The translations under genes were made by a program, and so were the position numbers. From DATFDN01 sp963756545 (GTDB lineage: Bacteria > Pseudomonadota > Alphaproteobacteria > Acetobacterales > Acetobacteraceae): a stretch of DNA of 64,000 bases. Below the pieces are notes generated by a model that was not told the DNA's origin, searched no databases, and was given only the letters and a program-made list of their open reading frames with translations. Position 1 is the stretch's first letter, and each line of letters begins with the position of its first letter. The stretch is taken from contig CAVWNY010000003.1 of the NCBI GenBank assembly GCA_963756545.1, positions 1,178,001-1,242,000 of the forward strand, read 5' to 3'. Of the stretch, positions 40,333 through 49,170 are shown one piece after another.

Positions 40333-42857
40333 TGCCGATGCCTTCTGCCCGTAAGAGCCGCAAGCCGGCCTCCCCGCCCATTGCACAGCAACTCCGCCCG
40401 CTGTTCGACGCGGCCTTCTACCTCGCCAAATACCCCGATCTCGCCGCTATGCGCCTCGACCCGCTGGACCACTACGTGCATTACGGCCTCGCTGAAGGCC
40501 GCGACCCGAATCCCTTCTTCGACGGCGCCTGGTACCGCGCGCATTACCCCGACGTCGCCAAATCCGGCATCCACCCGCTGCTGCACTATCTCAGCATCGG
40601 CGCCACCGAGCAGCGCAACCCGCATCCGCGCTTCGATGCCGGCTTCTATGTGGAGCAGCATCCCGAAGCGGCGACGAATCCGCTCGTCTTTCACATGCTC
40701 GCCGGCCGGGCGCGGGGCTTCGCCACCGAACCGCCGTTCGACATCGCCGCCTTCCTGCCCGCGCGCTCCAGCCTCCCCGTCTGTCCCGCCTGGATCGCGG
40801 TCGACGTGATCATTCCCTGCTACCGTGGGCTGGCGGAGACGCAGCGTTGCATCGGCTCCGTGCTGGCCGACCCCGATCGGCTGCCGGGGCGGATCATCGT
40901 CATCGACGACGCTTCACCCGAGCCCCGGCTGTCGGCCTGGCTCGACACGCTCGCGCTCGCCGGCCGGATCACGCTGCTTCGCAACAAGCGCAATCTCGGT
41001 TTCGTTGCCTCGGCCAACCGCGGCATCGCGCAGGCCGGGCGGGCCGATGTCGTGCTGCTGAACGGCGACACCGAGGTGCCGGCCGGCTGGCTCTCCCGCC
41101 TCGCGGGGCACGCCTATGCCGAGGACCGGATCGCCTCGGTCTCGCCCTGGTCGAACAACGCCACGATCTGCAGCTACCCCACCATCGCCGGCGGGCCGCC
41201 AGCGTTCGGCCTGGCGGATGCCGACGCGGCGGCGCAGGCCGCGAATTCCGGGCGGCGCGTCCGCATCCCCACCGCCGTCGGCTTCTGCATGTACACCCGG
41301 CGGGCCGCTCTGGACGACGTGGGCACGCTTGACGAGAAGGCGTTCGGGCGGGGCTACGGCGAGGAGTGCGACTGGTGCCTGCGCGCCGCCGCGCGCGGCT
41401 GGCGGCACATGCTCGCCTGCGACACCTACGTGCACCACGACGCCGAATTCAGCTTCGGGCGCGGCGCGACCGGCGCGCGGGCCGCCGGGGAGGCGGTGCT
41501 CGCCGCGCGCTGGCCCGACTTTCCTCGCACCGTCGAGCGCCATGTCCGGCGCGGCCCGGCCGAGCCCTCCCGCTTCGCGCTGACCGCCGAGCTTTACCGA
41601 CGCGCCGGCCTGCCGGTGATCCTGTTCGTCTCCCACGGCCTGGGTGGCGGCGTGGACCGCCATATCGAGATATTGGCCGAGACGCTGCGCGGGCGGGCGA
41701 ACCTGCTGCTGCTCCAGCCCTCCGAGCGCGGCGACCTGATCTCCGCGCCCTCGCTGCCCGGCCACGGCGCTTGCGCGATCCCGGCGGAGCGCACCGAGGC
41801 GCTGGTGCAGGTTCTGGCCTCGGCCGGGGTATCGCGCGTCCATGTGCATCACGTCATGGGGCTGGACCTCGATCTGCGCGCCCTGATCCGCGGCCTCGGC
41901 GTGCCGTTCGACGTGACGGTGCACGACTGGTTCCTGCTCTGCCCGCAGGTGAACCTGCTGCCGCATCTCGACGGCCAGTATTGCGGGGAACCGGGTCAGG
42001 CCGCCTGCAACGCCTGCATCGCCGAGCGCCCGAGCCACGGCGCGCGCGAGATCCTGCATTGGCGCGCCAGCCATTCCTGGCTGTTGCGCGAGGCCGAACG
42101 CATTCTCTGCCCGAGCGAGGACGCGCGCCACCGCATGATCCGCTACGGCTGGGGCGAGCGGGCGATCCTCGCGCCCCACGAACCCGCGCCCCAGCGGCCC
42201 TGGATGGTGCGGCCCTCGCGCCCCGCCGCCGATGAGCCGCTGCGGGTCGCGATACTCGGCGTGCTGGCCGCGCAGAAGGGAGCCGCTAGCGTGCTGTCGC
42301 TGGCCGAGGCGACGGAGCCGGCCGAGATCGACTTGCGCCTGATCGGCTATCCCGAGCATCCGCTTCCGCGCGGCGCGCGCCGGCGCATCAAGGTCACCGG
42401 GCCTTACGAGGACGCGGCGCTCCCCGGTCTGCTCGCGAAGGCGCGGCCGCATGTCGCGTGGTTCCCCGCGCAGTGGCCCGAGACGTGGAGCTACACGCTC
42501 TCGGCGGCGATCGACGCCGGCCTGCCGATCGTCGCCGCGCGCATCGGCGCCTTCCCCGAACGGCTGGCGGGGCGGCCCCTGACGTGGCTGGTCGATCCCG
42601 ACGCCCCGACGGCGGCATGGCGGGCCGCCTTCGCGCAGGCGCGGGCGGCGCTGCACGGGAGGGGGTCTGGAGCGTCCAAGTTTCGGCCCGCGCTGGCGGA
42701 CTTCTACCGCGACGACTACCTGCCAACCCCTCCCCCCACCCCCCTCCCGCAAGGGGAGGGGGAGAAGAAAGCGGGACATAGGCGACTCCCCCTCCCCTTG
42801 CGGGAGGGGGTCGGGGGGAGGGGGACTCCGCGTCATCGTCATTCCCGAGCGCTATGA
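40332..42857 (+). CDS. Multidomain glycosyltransferase: PDV repeats, GT2 and GT4-like
   Basis: A surface-polysaccharide enzyme of 841 residues as read. Residues about 25-140 hold three repeats of the type FDAAFYLAKYPDLAAMRLDP...HYVHYGLAEGRDPNPFFD. Residues about 155-400 form a GT2 domain: VDVIIPCYRGLAETQRCIGS, IIVIDDASPEPRL, VVLLNGDTEVPAGW, then YGEECDWCLRAAARGW. Residues about 410-790 form a GT4-like domain (LFVSHGLGGGVDRHIEIL, then PFDVTVHDWFLLCPQ, CPSEDARHRMIRYGW, PETWSYTLSAAIDAGLPIVA). The last 45 residues come from a family B repeat and are probably not native. The start is fixed by the TGATG overlap with the GT61 gene. Confidence 0.88.
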   Translation: MPMPSARKSRKPASPPIAQQLRPLFDAAFYLAKYPDLAAMRLDPLDHYVHYGLAEGRDPNPFFDGAWYRAHYPDVAKSGIHPLLHYLSIGATEQRNPHPRFDAGFYVEQHPEAATNPLVFHMLAGRARGFATEPPFDIAAFLPARSSLPVCPAWIAVDVIIPCYRGLAETQRCIGSVLADPDRLPGRIIVIDDASPEPRLSAWLDTLALAGRITLLRNKRNLGFVASANRGIAQAGRADVVLLNGDTEVPAGWLSRLAGHAYAEDRIASVSPWSNNATICSYPTIAGGPPAFGLADADAAAQAANSGRRVRIPTAVGFCMYTRRAALDDVGTLDEKAFGRGYGEECDWCLRAAARGWRHMLACDTYVHHDAEFSFGRGATGARAAGEAVLAARWPDFPRTVERHVRRGPAEPSRFALTAELYRRAGLPVILFVSHGLGGGVDRHIEILAETLRGRANLLLLQPSERGDLISAPSLPGHGACAIPAERTEALVQVLASAGVSRVHVHHVMGLDLDLRALIRGLGVPFDVTVHDWFLLCPQVNLLPHLDGQYCGEPGQAACNACIAERPSHGAREILHWRASHSWLLREAERILCPSEDARHRMIRYGWGERAILAPHEPAPQRPWMVRPSRPAADEPLRVAILGVLAAQKGAASVLSLAEATEPAEIDLRLIGYPEHPLPRGARRRIKVTGPYEDAALPGLLAKARPHVAWFPAQWPETWSYTLSAAIDAGLPIVAARIGAFPERLAGRPLTWLVDPDAPTAAWRAAFAQARAALHGRGSGASKFRPALADFYRDDYLPTPPPTPLPQGEGEKKAGHRRLPLPLREGVGGRGTPRHRHSRAL
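42724..42829. repeat. Palindromic repeat, family B, copy 3 (between two glycosyltransferase reading frames)
   Basis: Inverted halves ACCCCTCCCCCCACCCCCCT...CAAGGGGAGGGGGAGAA and CTCCCCCTCCCCTTGCGGGA...GGGTCGGGGGGAGGGG. It forms the 3' end of one ORF and immediately precedes the coding sequence of the next in another frame. Confidence 0.85.
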
Positions 42858-42867
42858 CACGACGGGC

Positions 42868-44028
42868 GTGCCCACCCCCTGCGCCTACATCCGGCTGCTC
42901 CAGCCGCTGCATCACCCGCTCGCGGCGGCGGGGCTAGAAGTGGTCGTCGCGCGCCCGGAAGAGGCGCTGGACTTCCGCGCCGATATCCTGGTGACGCAGC
43001 GTCATGCCGTCCCCGATCTCGCCACCGCCGACGCGCTGGCCCGGCACTGCCGGGAGACCGGGATGGCCCTGCTCTATGACCTCGACGACGATTTGCTGAA
43101 CATCCCCCACGGCCACGCCGACGCACGCGAGCTGCGCGGCCAAACCTCGGTGGTGCGGCGGTTGCTCGCCGACGCCGATGCGGTCTGGGTTTCCACGCCC
43201 GACCTTGCCCGGAGCATCGCCGCGGTCCGGGTCGACGCGCGCGTCGTGCCGAACGGGCTGGACGAGCGCCTGTGGCTGCCCGACGGCGATATGCGCGTGG
43301 CGCGCCGGCAGGGCGCCACGCGAATCCTGTTCATGGGCACGGCGACGCATGGCGGGGATTTCGCCCTGGTGAAACCGGCGCTCGCGCGGCTGCACGCGGC
43401 ATTCGGCCCGCGCCTGTCTTTCGACATGATCGGCGTCACCGCGCAGGACGACCTGCCGCCATGGGTCAACCGGGTCTCGCCGGGCGTCGTCGCCGGGCAG
43501 TCCTATCCGGGGTTCGTCAACTGGATCACGCAGATGCCGGCCTGGGACATCGCCATCGCCCCGCTCGTGGATTCCCCGTTCAACCGCGCCAAGTCGGCGA
43601 TCAAGACGCTCGACTACGCGGCGCTCGGCGCGGCGGTGGTGGCCTCCGACGTGCCCGCCTATCGCGGCTCGCTCGCGGACGGCCGGGGCGGGCTGCTGGT
43701 CGCCAACACCGAGGCGGCGTGGATGGACGCGCTGGACCGGCTGATCCGACATCCCCGCCTGCGGCGCGATCTGGCCCTCGGCGCGCGCGCGGCGTTTCTG
43801 GAGGCGGGCACGCTGGCGGCGCAGGCTTCGGCCCGGCTGGCGGCGTGGGAAGCGGTGCGTTCGTGCTCGACCCCTCCCCCCGGCTCCCTCCCGCAAGGGG
43901 AGGGGGAGAAGAGCGCGGAAAGCCCTCTACCCTCGCGGGTTACGGGATTCCCGGAGCGGGGGTCCGAAAGGAACTCCCCCTCCCGTTGCGGGAGGAAGGG
44001 TTCGCGCGCGGCTTTACCGATCGTCTAG
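42868..44028 (+). CDS. GT4-like glycosyltransferase, apparently 5'-truncated
   Basis: A 386-residue product from GTG at 42868 (PTPCAYIRLLQPLHHPLAAA). In the same frame the DNA upstream encodes LRVIVIPERYDTTG without a start codon. This is the natural first strand of such a domain, so the protein probably began further upstream or was part of the preceding gene. The body has GMALLYDLDDDLLNIPHGH, ADAVWVSTPDLARSIAAV, RVVPNGLDERLW, ILFMGTATHGGDFALVKPAL and PFNRAKSAIKTLDYAALGAA, typical of GT4 enzymes that read a donor-binding C-terminal half. Residues about 333-386 derive from another family B repeat. It converges with trpE (7 bp between stops). Confidence 0.75.
   Translation: MPTPCAYIRLLQPLHHPLAAAGLEVVVARPEEALDFRADILVTQRHAVPDLATADALARHCRETGMALLYDLDDDLLNIPHGHADARELRGQTSVVRRLLADADAVWVSTPDLARSIAAVRVDARVVPNGLDERLWLPDGDMRVARRQGATRILFMGTATHGGDFALVKPALARLHAAFGPRLSFDMIGVTAQDDLPPWVNRVSPGVVAGQSYPGFVNWITQMPAWDIAIAPLVDSPFNRAKSAIKTLDYAALGAAVVASDVPAYRGSLADGRGGLLVANTEAAWMDALDRLIRHPRLRRDLALGARAAFLEAGTLAAQASARLAAWEAVRSCSTPPPGSLPQGEGEKSAESPLPSRVTGFPERGSERNSPSRCGRKGSRAALPIV
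43868..44010. repeat. Palindromic repeat, family B, copy 4 (3' end of glycosyltransferase frame)
   Basis: Halves ACCCCTCCCCCCGGCTCCCT...GGGGAGGGGGAGAA and CTCCCCCTCCCGTTGCGGGAG around a longer, less regular spacer. It supplies the last codons of the glycosyltransferase frame before the convergent trpE. Confidence 0.75.
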
Positions 44029-44035
44029 CCCTGTC

Positions 44036-45544
44036 TCATCCTTTCCCCGCCGCGAACCTGACCGCCTCCTCTGCGGCGCGGAACAGCGCGCGCGCCTTCT
44101 GCCGGCACTCCTCGTGTTCCGCCTCCGGGTCGGAATCCGCGACGATCCCGGCGCCGGCCTGCACGTGCATGGTGCCGTCCTTCACGAGTGCCATCCGCAG
44201 CCCGATGCAGGTGTCCATCGTGCCGTTGGCGGCGAAATAGCCGATGCAGCCGGCGTAGATGTTTCGCCGGGTCGGTTCCAGCTCCTCGATGATCTCCATC
44301 GCCCGCACCTTCGGCGCGCCCGACAGCGTGCCCGCCGGGAAGCTCGCGACAAGCGCATCTAGCGCATCGAGACCGGGGCTTATCCGGCCGTCCACGTTGG
44401 AGCTGATGTGCATGACGTGGCTGAACCGCTCGATGACGAAGCTCTCGGTCACGCGCACGCTGCCGATCTCGGCGACGCGCCCCACCTCGTTGCGGCCGAG
44501 ATCGAGCAGCATGAGGTGCTCGGCCCGCTCCTTGGGGTCGGCCAGCAGTTCGGCCTCAAGCGCCTGGTCCTCCTCGTGCGTTTCGCCGCGTCGGCGCGTG
44601 CCGGCGAGCGGGCGCAAGGTCACGATGCCGTCGCGCAGCCGTACCAGGATCTCCGGGGACGACCCGACGACCGCGAAGCCGCCGAAGTCGAGGAAGAAAA
44701 GGAACGGCGCCGGATTGATCCGGCGCAGCGCGCGATAGAGCGCGAAGGGCGGCAGCGCGAAGGGGGCCGCGAAGCGCTGGCTCAGGACCACCTGGAAGGC
44801 GTCGCCCGCCGCGATGTAGTCCTTTGCCCGCCCGACCAGCCCCAGGAACGCGTCCTTGCCCATGTTCGAGACGGGCGCGGGGGGCGCCGGCAGCGCGACG
44901 GGCGGGGCGGGGTGGGGCAGGGGGCGTTCGAGCGCGGCTTCCGCCTCGGCCAGCCGCGCCTCGGCGGCCTCCCACGCCTGCGCGGCCGAGACGCCCTCGG
45001 CTGAGCGGACGGGGGCGGCGAGCGTCAGCTCGTCGTTCACGTTGTCGAAGATCGCGAACAGCGTCGGGCGGATCAGCAGCGCGTCGGGCACGCCGATCGC
45101 ATCAGTGGTGCGCGCGGGCAGGCGCTCCATCAGGCGCACCATGTCATAACCCAGATAGCCGACCAGCCCGCCCGCCATCGGCGGCAGGCCGGTCGGAACC
45201 TCCAGCCGCGCCTGCCCGATCGTCGCGCGCAGGCTGTCGAGCGCCGGGAGCGGGTCGGGCATGAAGGCGTGCGGGGCGGAGCGGGCGTGGCGGTTGACCT
45301 CGGCCTGTCCGCCCCGGCACCGCCAGATCAGGTCGGGCTCCATGCCGATGATGGAATAGCGCCCGCGCGCCGCGCCCCCCTCCACGCTTTCGAGGAGGAA
45401 GGCGTTGGGTCGCCCATGCGCGAGCTTGAGGAAGGCGGCGACCGGGGTTTCCAGATCGGCCACGCCGCGCCGCCAGACCAGCGTGCCGCGCCCCTCGTCA
45501 TAGGCGGAGCGGAAGGCGGCGAAGGCCGGGGACGCGGCGTTCAT
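44036..45544 (-). CDS. trpE: Anthranilate synthase component I
   Basis: TrpE makes anthranilate from chorismate and ammonia with TrpG, the first step of tryptophan synthesis. The 502-residue length is normal. Family motifs are present: RYSIIGMEPDLIWRCRGG near the N-terminus, then AGDAFQVVLSQRFAAPF, PEILVRLRDGIVTLRPLAGT, DLGRNEVGRVAEIGSVRV and FPAGTLSGAPKVRAMEIIEE, and finally VQAGAGIVADSDPEAEHEEC. The ATG at 45544 follows ppiD on the same strand with a family B repeat between. trpG is not in the window. No leader peptide or attenuator was recognised. Confidence 0.96.
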   Translation of the reverse strand: MNAASPAFAAFRSAYDEGRGTLVWRRGVADLETPVAAFLKLAHGRPNAFLLESVEGGAARGRYSIIGMEPDLIWRCRGGQAEVNRHARSAPHAFMPDPLPALDSLRATIGQARLEVPTGLPPMAGGLVGYLGYDMVRLMERLPARTTDAIGVPDALLIRPTLFAIFDNVNDELTLAAPVRSAEGVSAAQAWEAAEARLAEAEAALERPLPHPAPPVALPAPPAPVSNMGKDAFLGLVGRAKDYIAAGDAFQVVLSQRFAAPFALPPFALYRALRRINPAPFLFFLDFGGFAVVGSSPEILVRLRDGIVTLRPLAGTRRRGETHEEDQALEAELLADPKERAEHLMLLDLGRNEVGRVAEIGSVRVTESFVIERFSHVMHISSNVDGRISPGLDALDALVASFPAGTLSGAPKVRAMEIIEELEPTRRNIYAGCIGYFAANGTMDTCIGLRMALVKDGTMHVQAGAGIVADSDPEAEHEECRQKARALFRAAEEAVRFAAGKG

Positions 45545-45548
45545 GCGC

Positions 45549-45655
45549 TCGACCCCTCCCCCCGGCCCCCTCCCGCAAGGGGAGGGGGAGAAGAAGGCGC
45601 AACCCGCTCATTGCTCCTCCCCTCCCCTTGCGGGAGGGGTTGGGGGAGGGGTCGT
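45549..45655. repeat. Palindromic repeat, family B, copy 5
   Basis: Halves ACCCCTCCCCCCGGCCCCCT...CAAGGGGAGGGGGAGAAGA and CTCCCCTCCCCTTGCGGGAG...TTGGGGGAGGGGT. It fills the gap between ppiD and trpE, so it may shape transcript stability between the two. Confidence 0.85.
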
Positions 45656-45674
45656 GCGCGGTACGGATCTGCCA

Positions 45675-47579
45675 TCATTGCTGCACGAAGCTGTCGAACA
45701 CCGAGCGGTTGATCTGCGGTTCGGCGCGGGCGCGCAGCGCGTCGGTGAACCCTTGGGCCAGATCGGCGGCGGTCGAGCGGGTCAGCACGTCGCGCACCGC
45801 CTCATAGCGGGCCGGGTCCGTCTTCGGGTCCGGTGTCTCGATCTTGGCGGGCACGGCGACGATGAACGCCAACGGCGTCTGCACCATCGCCGGCTCGCCC
45901 GGCTTCAGCCCGAACAGCACGCGCTGGAGCTGCGCCGGCATTCCCTCGCTCGTCGCGTCGCGGGTGACGAGCGGCGTCGTGCGAACGGTGCCGCCCGCCT
46001 TCGCCGCCGCGTCCGCGAGCGTCTCGCCGCCGCGCACGGCGCTCAGCATCGCCGCCGCCGCTTTCTCCTGCGTCTTGGCCTGGGCGTCCGCCACCCAGCC
46101 GTCGCGGACCTGATCCTTCACCGCCTCGAACGGCTTCACCGAGGGCGGGATCACATGCTCGACCTCCACCGCGTAGAAGGCGGAGCCGCCGCCCGGCGTC
46201 TGCACCTCGGTCAGCTCCGAGGGCGGGCCGGGCGGGTGGCTGAACGCCGCCGCGATCAGCGCCTTGCGCAGCTCCGGCGAGCCGGGGATCGGCGCCGGCG
46301 TGCCGGCCTGCGTCTCGCCCTGCGCGTCAAGGGTGCCGGCGACGCCGGCGAGGCCGAGATTGGGGGGCAGCTTGTCCAGCCCGACGCCGGTGCCCAGAAC
46401 ATCATCGACCTTGTTCGCGCGGTCATAGAGCATCGCCGAAGCCTTCTCGGCCAGCATCTGCTGGCGCACGGTGTCCTTCGCCTGCTCGAAGCTCTGTTCC
46501 TGCGCGGGCTGGGCCGAGCTTACGCGCAGCACCGCCCAGCCGAGCGCGGCCTGCATCGGGCCGGACACCTGATCGGGCGCGGCGGCGAACGCCGCCTTGG
46601 CGAGCGCGGCGTCGGGGATCTGCTGCTCGGTCGCGGCATCCAGCGCGACCGCCGAGCCGCCCGCCGCCTCGGCCGCCTTCTGCACCGAAGCCCAGTCGGC
46701 GCCCCCGCGCCATTGCGCCGCCAGCGCGGCGGCCTTCGTCTGGTCCGGCGCGATGGCGACCTCGATCGAGCGGCGGGCCGGCTGAACGAACTGCGTCCTG
46801 TGCGCGTCGTACCAGGCGCGCAGTTCGCTATCGGACGCCTCCAGGCCCTTGGCGATCGTCTCGGGCGAGAGGACCACGGCCCTGATGCGGCGGAACTCGG
46901 GGATCCGGAACGCCTCCGGGTGGTTGGCGTACCAGCGGTGCAGCTCGGCTTCGCTCGGCGCGGGCGGGGCAGGGGCGGCGGCGATGGGCAGCTCCACCAT
47001 CGCCGCCGAGCGGCGTTCGGTCTCGAAGTCGAAGACCGCGCGCACCAGCGTGTCGGGCGGCTTCGCGCCGGCCGTCACCGCGTCCAGCACCTGTCCGCGC
47101 GCAAGGTCGCCGCGCACCATCGACAGGAACTCGCCCTCGTTGATGTTGTTGGCGCGCAGCACGGCGTCGAGCATGGCGCGGTCGAACTGGCCGGACTTGT
47201 CGTGGAAGGCGGGCATCGAGAAGACCGCCTGGCGCACCGCTGCGTCGGGCACCGCCACGCGCAGCCGTGCCTCCTCGTTCGTCATCGCGACTTGGCTGAC
47301 CATCTGCTGCAGCGCGCGGTCGGCCACCTCGCGCCGCCCGGCCGGCGTCATGTCCTGTCCGGCCGGCAGGCGTTGCTGCGCCTGGGCCAGCTCGCGTTGG
47401 AAGGTCGGCTGGAACTGCTGCGGGTCGATCGTCTTGCCGCCGACCTTGGCGAGCCAGGTCTTGGTGCCGATCACGCGAACCACGTCGCCCACGCCCCAGA
47501 TGACGAAGGCGATCACCATCACGCCGAAGAGCAGGCGGACCGGCCAAGTCTCAAGATAGCGGCGGAAGGCGGTGATCAT
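45675..47579 (-). CDS. ppiD: Peptidylprolyl isomerase/periplasmic chaperone PpiD-like
   Basis: An inner-membrane-anchored periplasmic folding factor of 634 residues from the ATG at 47579. A single N-terminal membrane helix (RLLFGVMVIAFVIWGVGDVV, about 14-33) is followed by a SurA-N-like domain (DPQQFQPTFQRELAQAQQRL ... MVSQVAMTNEEARLRVAV). Parvulin-type segments come after residue about 245 (RRIRAVVLSPETIAKGLEAS, then EQSFEQAKDTVRQQMLAEKA). The long form and N-terminal anchor match PpiD. It likely helps outer-membrane protein maturation along with BamD. It diverges from tpiA over 111 bp. Confidence 0.92.
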   Translation of the reverse strand: MITAFRRYLETWPVRLLFGVMVIAFVIWGVGDVVRVIGTKTWLAKVGGKTIDPQQFQPTFQRELAQAQQRLPAGQDMTPAGRREVADRALQQMVSQVAMTNEEARLRVAVPDAAVRQAVFSMPAFHDKSGQFDRAMLDAVLRANNINEGEFLSMVRGDLARGQVLDAVTAGAKPPDTLVRAVFDFETERRSAAMVELPIAAAPAPPAPSEAELHRWYANHPEAFRIPEFRRIRAVVLSPETIAKGLEASDSELRAWYDAHRTQFVQPARRSIEVAIAPDQTKAAALAAQWRGGADWASVQKAAEAAGGSAVALDAATEQQIPDAALAKAAFAAAPDQVSGPMQAALGWAVLRVSSAQPAQEQSFEQAKDTVRQQMLAEKASAMLYDRANKVDDVLGTGVGLDKLPPNLGLAGVAGTLDAQGETQAGTPAPIPGSPELRKALIAAAFSHPPGPPSELTEVQTPGGGSAFYAVEVEHVIPPSVKPFEAVKDQVRDGWVADAQAKTQEKAAAAMLSAVRGGETLADAAAKAGGTVRTTPLVTRDATSEGMPAQLQRVLFGLKPGEPAMVQTPLAFIVAVPAKIETPDPKTDPARYEAVRDVLTRSTAADLAQGFTDALRARAEPQINRSVFDSFVQQ

Positions 47580-47690
47580 GCGCTGGGACGGTCCTCTTGC
47601 TGCGGGGCGCAGCATATACGGGCCGCGGCGAGGCTTTGCCAGCGCCGGGGTTTGCGCTAGCTGCGTCGGGGAAAACGAGGGGAGACGACG

Positions 47691-48440
47691 ATGCGTCAGC
47701 TGATCGCCGGCAACTGGAAGATGAACCTGCTGCGCGACGAGGCCCTGGCGCTTGCCGGTTCCCTTCGCCATGGCATCGGCGACGTGGCCGCCGACCTGCT
47801 GATCTGCCCCCCCGCGATCACGCTTCCGGTCGTCGCGCGCTCACTGCTGGGAACGCCGATCGCGGTGGGCGGGCAGGACTGCCATCAGGCGGCATCCGGC
47901 GCGCACACCGGCGACATCTCCGCCGCGATGCTGCGCGACGCCGGCGCGCGCTGGGTGATCCTGGGCCATTCCGAGCGGCGCCAGAACCACGGCGAGACCG
48001 ACGAGACGGTGCGCGAGAAGGTGCTGGCCGCGGTGAATGCCGGGCTGACCCCGATCGTCTGCGTGGGCGAGACCGCGGACCAGCGCCGCGGCGGGCAGGA
48101 GACGGAGGCGGTGGGCTGGCAGCTCTCGGGCAGCCTGCCGCAGGGCTTCGGCAGCACGGTTCCCGGCGCCATCGCCTATGAGCCGGTCTGGGCGATCGGC
48201 TCGGGCAAGATGCCCACGCAGTCCGAGGTCGCCGCCATGCACGCCTTCATCCGCGAGGAGCTGGTCCGGCAGTTCCCCGATGCCGCGCGCGGCATCCGCA
48301 TCCTGTATGGCGGGTCGGTGAAGGCGGCCAACGCGGCGAGCCTGCTGGCGGTGCCGGAGGTGGGCGGGGCGCTCGTGGGCGGGGCGAGCCTGGTCGCGGC
48401 CGACTTCCTCGCCATTGCCCGGGCCGCGCGGGGCGGGTAG
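47691..48440 (+). CDS. tpiA: Triosephosphate isomerase
   Basis: A glycolytic enzyme interconverting DHAP and glyceraldehyde-3-phosphate; 249 residues, normal length. Active-site residues are visible: Asn and Lys in AGNWKMN, the electrophilic His in VILGHSERRQNHGETDE, the catalytic Glu in YEPVWAIGSGK, and the phosphate loop ILYGGSVKAANA. tpiA-secG-pyrG-kdsA in this order is a conserved alphaproteobacterial block. Between tpiA and secG lies a large family A palindrome. Confidence 0.97.
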   Translation: MRQLIAGNWKMNLLRDEALALAGSLRHGIGDVAADLLICPPAITLPVVARSLLGTPIAVGGQDCHQAASGAHTGDISAAMLRDAGARWVILGHSERRQNHGETDETVREKVLAAVNAGLTPIVCVGETADQRRGGQETEAVGWQLSGSLPQGFGSTVPGAIAYEPVWAIGSGKMPTQSEVAAMHAFIREELVRQFPDAARGIRILYGGSVKAANAASLLAVPEVGGALVGGASLVAADFLAIARAARGG

Positions 48441-48489
48441 AAGCGCCGCTCTTGCGTCGTTGCCGGACTTGGCGGCGGCATGATCCATG

Positions 48490-48613
48490 TCGTCATGGCC
48501 GGCCCCCGGACTTGATCCGGGGGTGGTGCGGCCACCACGTCTTTGACGGCCGCGGACAAAGACGTGGGTGCCCGGGCCACCCCCGGATCAAGTCCGGGGC
48601 CCGGGCATGACGA
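48490..48613. repeat. Dispersed palindromic repeat, family A, copy 3, with nested palindromes
   Basis: Outer arms TCGTCATGGCC and CCCGGGCATGACGA. Inner arms CACGTCTTTG and CAAAGACGTGGGTG. Nested arms are CCCCCGGACTTGATCCGGGG and CCCCCGGATCAAGTCCGGGG. It could form a large hairpin between tpiA and secG transcripts. The core is the same as in the copies at 13.5 and 28.1 kb. Confidence 0.85.
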
Positions 48614-48643
48614 CCGAATATGGACAGGGACCACCCTCTACCC

Positions 48644-49042
48644 ATGTACGACATCCTGATCGCCATCCACGTCTTCGTCGCCCTCACGTTGATCGGGGTG
48701 GTGCTGATCCAGCGCAGCGAGGGCGGGGGCTTGGGGATCGGTAGCTCGCAGGGCATGGGCTCGTTCATGTCCGGCCGCGGCACCACGAACCTGCTGACGC
48801 GCGCGACCGCGATCCTGGCCGCGATCTTCCTGGCGCTGTCGCTGGCGATGGCGCTGATGAACCGCAACACCTCGGGCGCCGGCGGTGTGTCGATCCTGAA
48901 CACACCGATGCCGACCACGACGCCGGCAGCGCCCGGCCAGGTCGGGACGGTGCCCGCGCCGCCGCGGGCCGGGGCCCCGACGCCGCCGCGCGCCACCCCC
49001 GGCCCGGGCGGGCCGCCCGCCGGGGCCGACGTTCCGCACTGA
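48644..49042 (+). CDS. secG: Preprotein translocase subunit SecG
   Basis: A small inner-membrane part of the Sec translocon, 132 residues. Two hydrophobic segments (ILIAIHVFVALTLIGVVLIQ, residues 4-23, and ILAAIFLALSLAMALMN, about 60-76) flank the conserved loop RSEGGGLGIGSSQGMGSFMS. The Pro/Ala/Gly-rich tail after residue 85 is longer than in E. coli but common in alphaproteobacteria. The start is the ATG at 48644. It lies between tpiA and pyrG as in relatives. Confidence 0.93.
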   Translation: MYDILIAIHVFVALTLIGVVLIQRSEGGGLGIGSSQGMGSFMSGRGTTNLLTRATAILAAIFLALSLAMALMNRNTSGAGGVSILNTPMPTTTPAAPGQVGTVPAPPRAGAPTPPRATPGPGGPPAGADVPH

Positions 49043-49170
49043 TTTATTCCACCGGGGTCATCCCACTCGTTGTCCCATTAATTATTCCACTGGCCGGCGG
49101 CCCGTGCATGTGTGACAGGCGGGCGCGGGGGCTTCCCGCGCCCCGAGTCGCTCTCCTATGTTGGTGGCCC

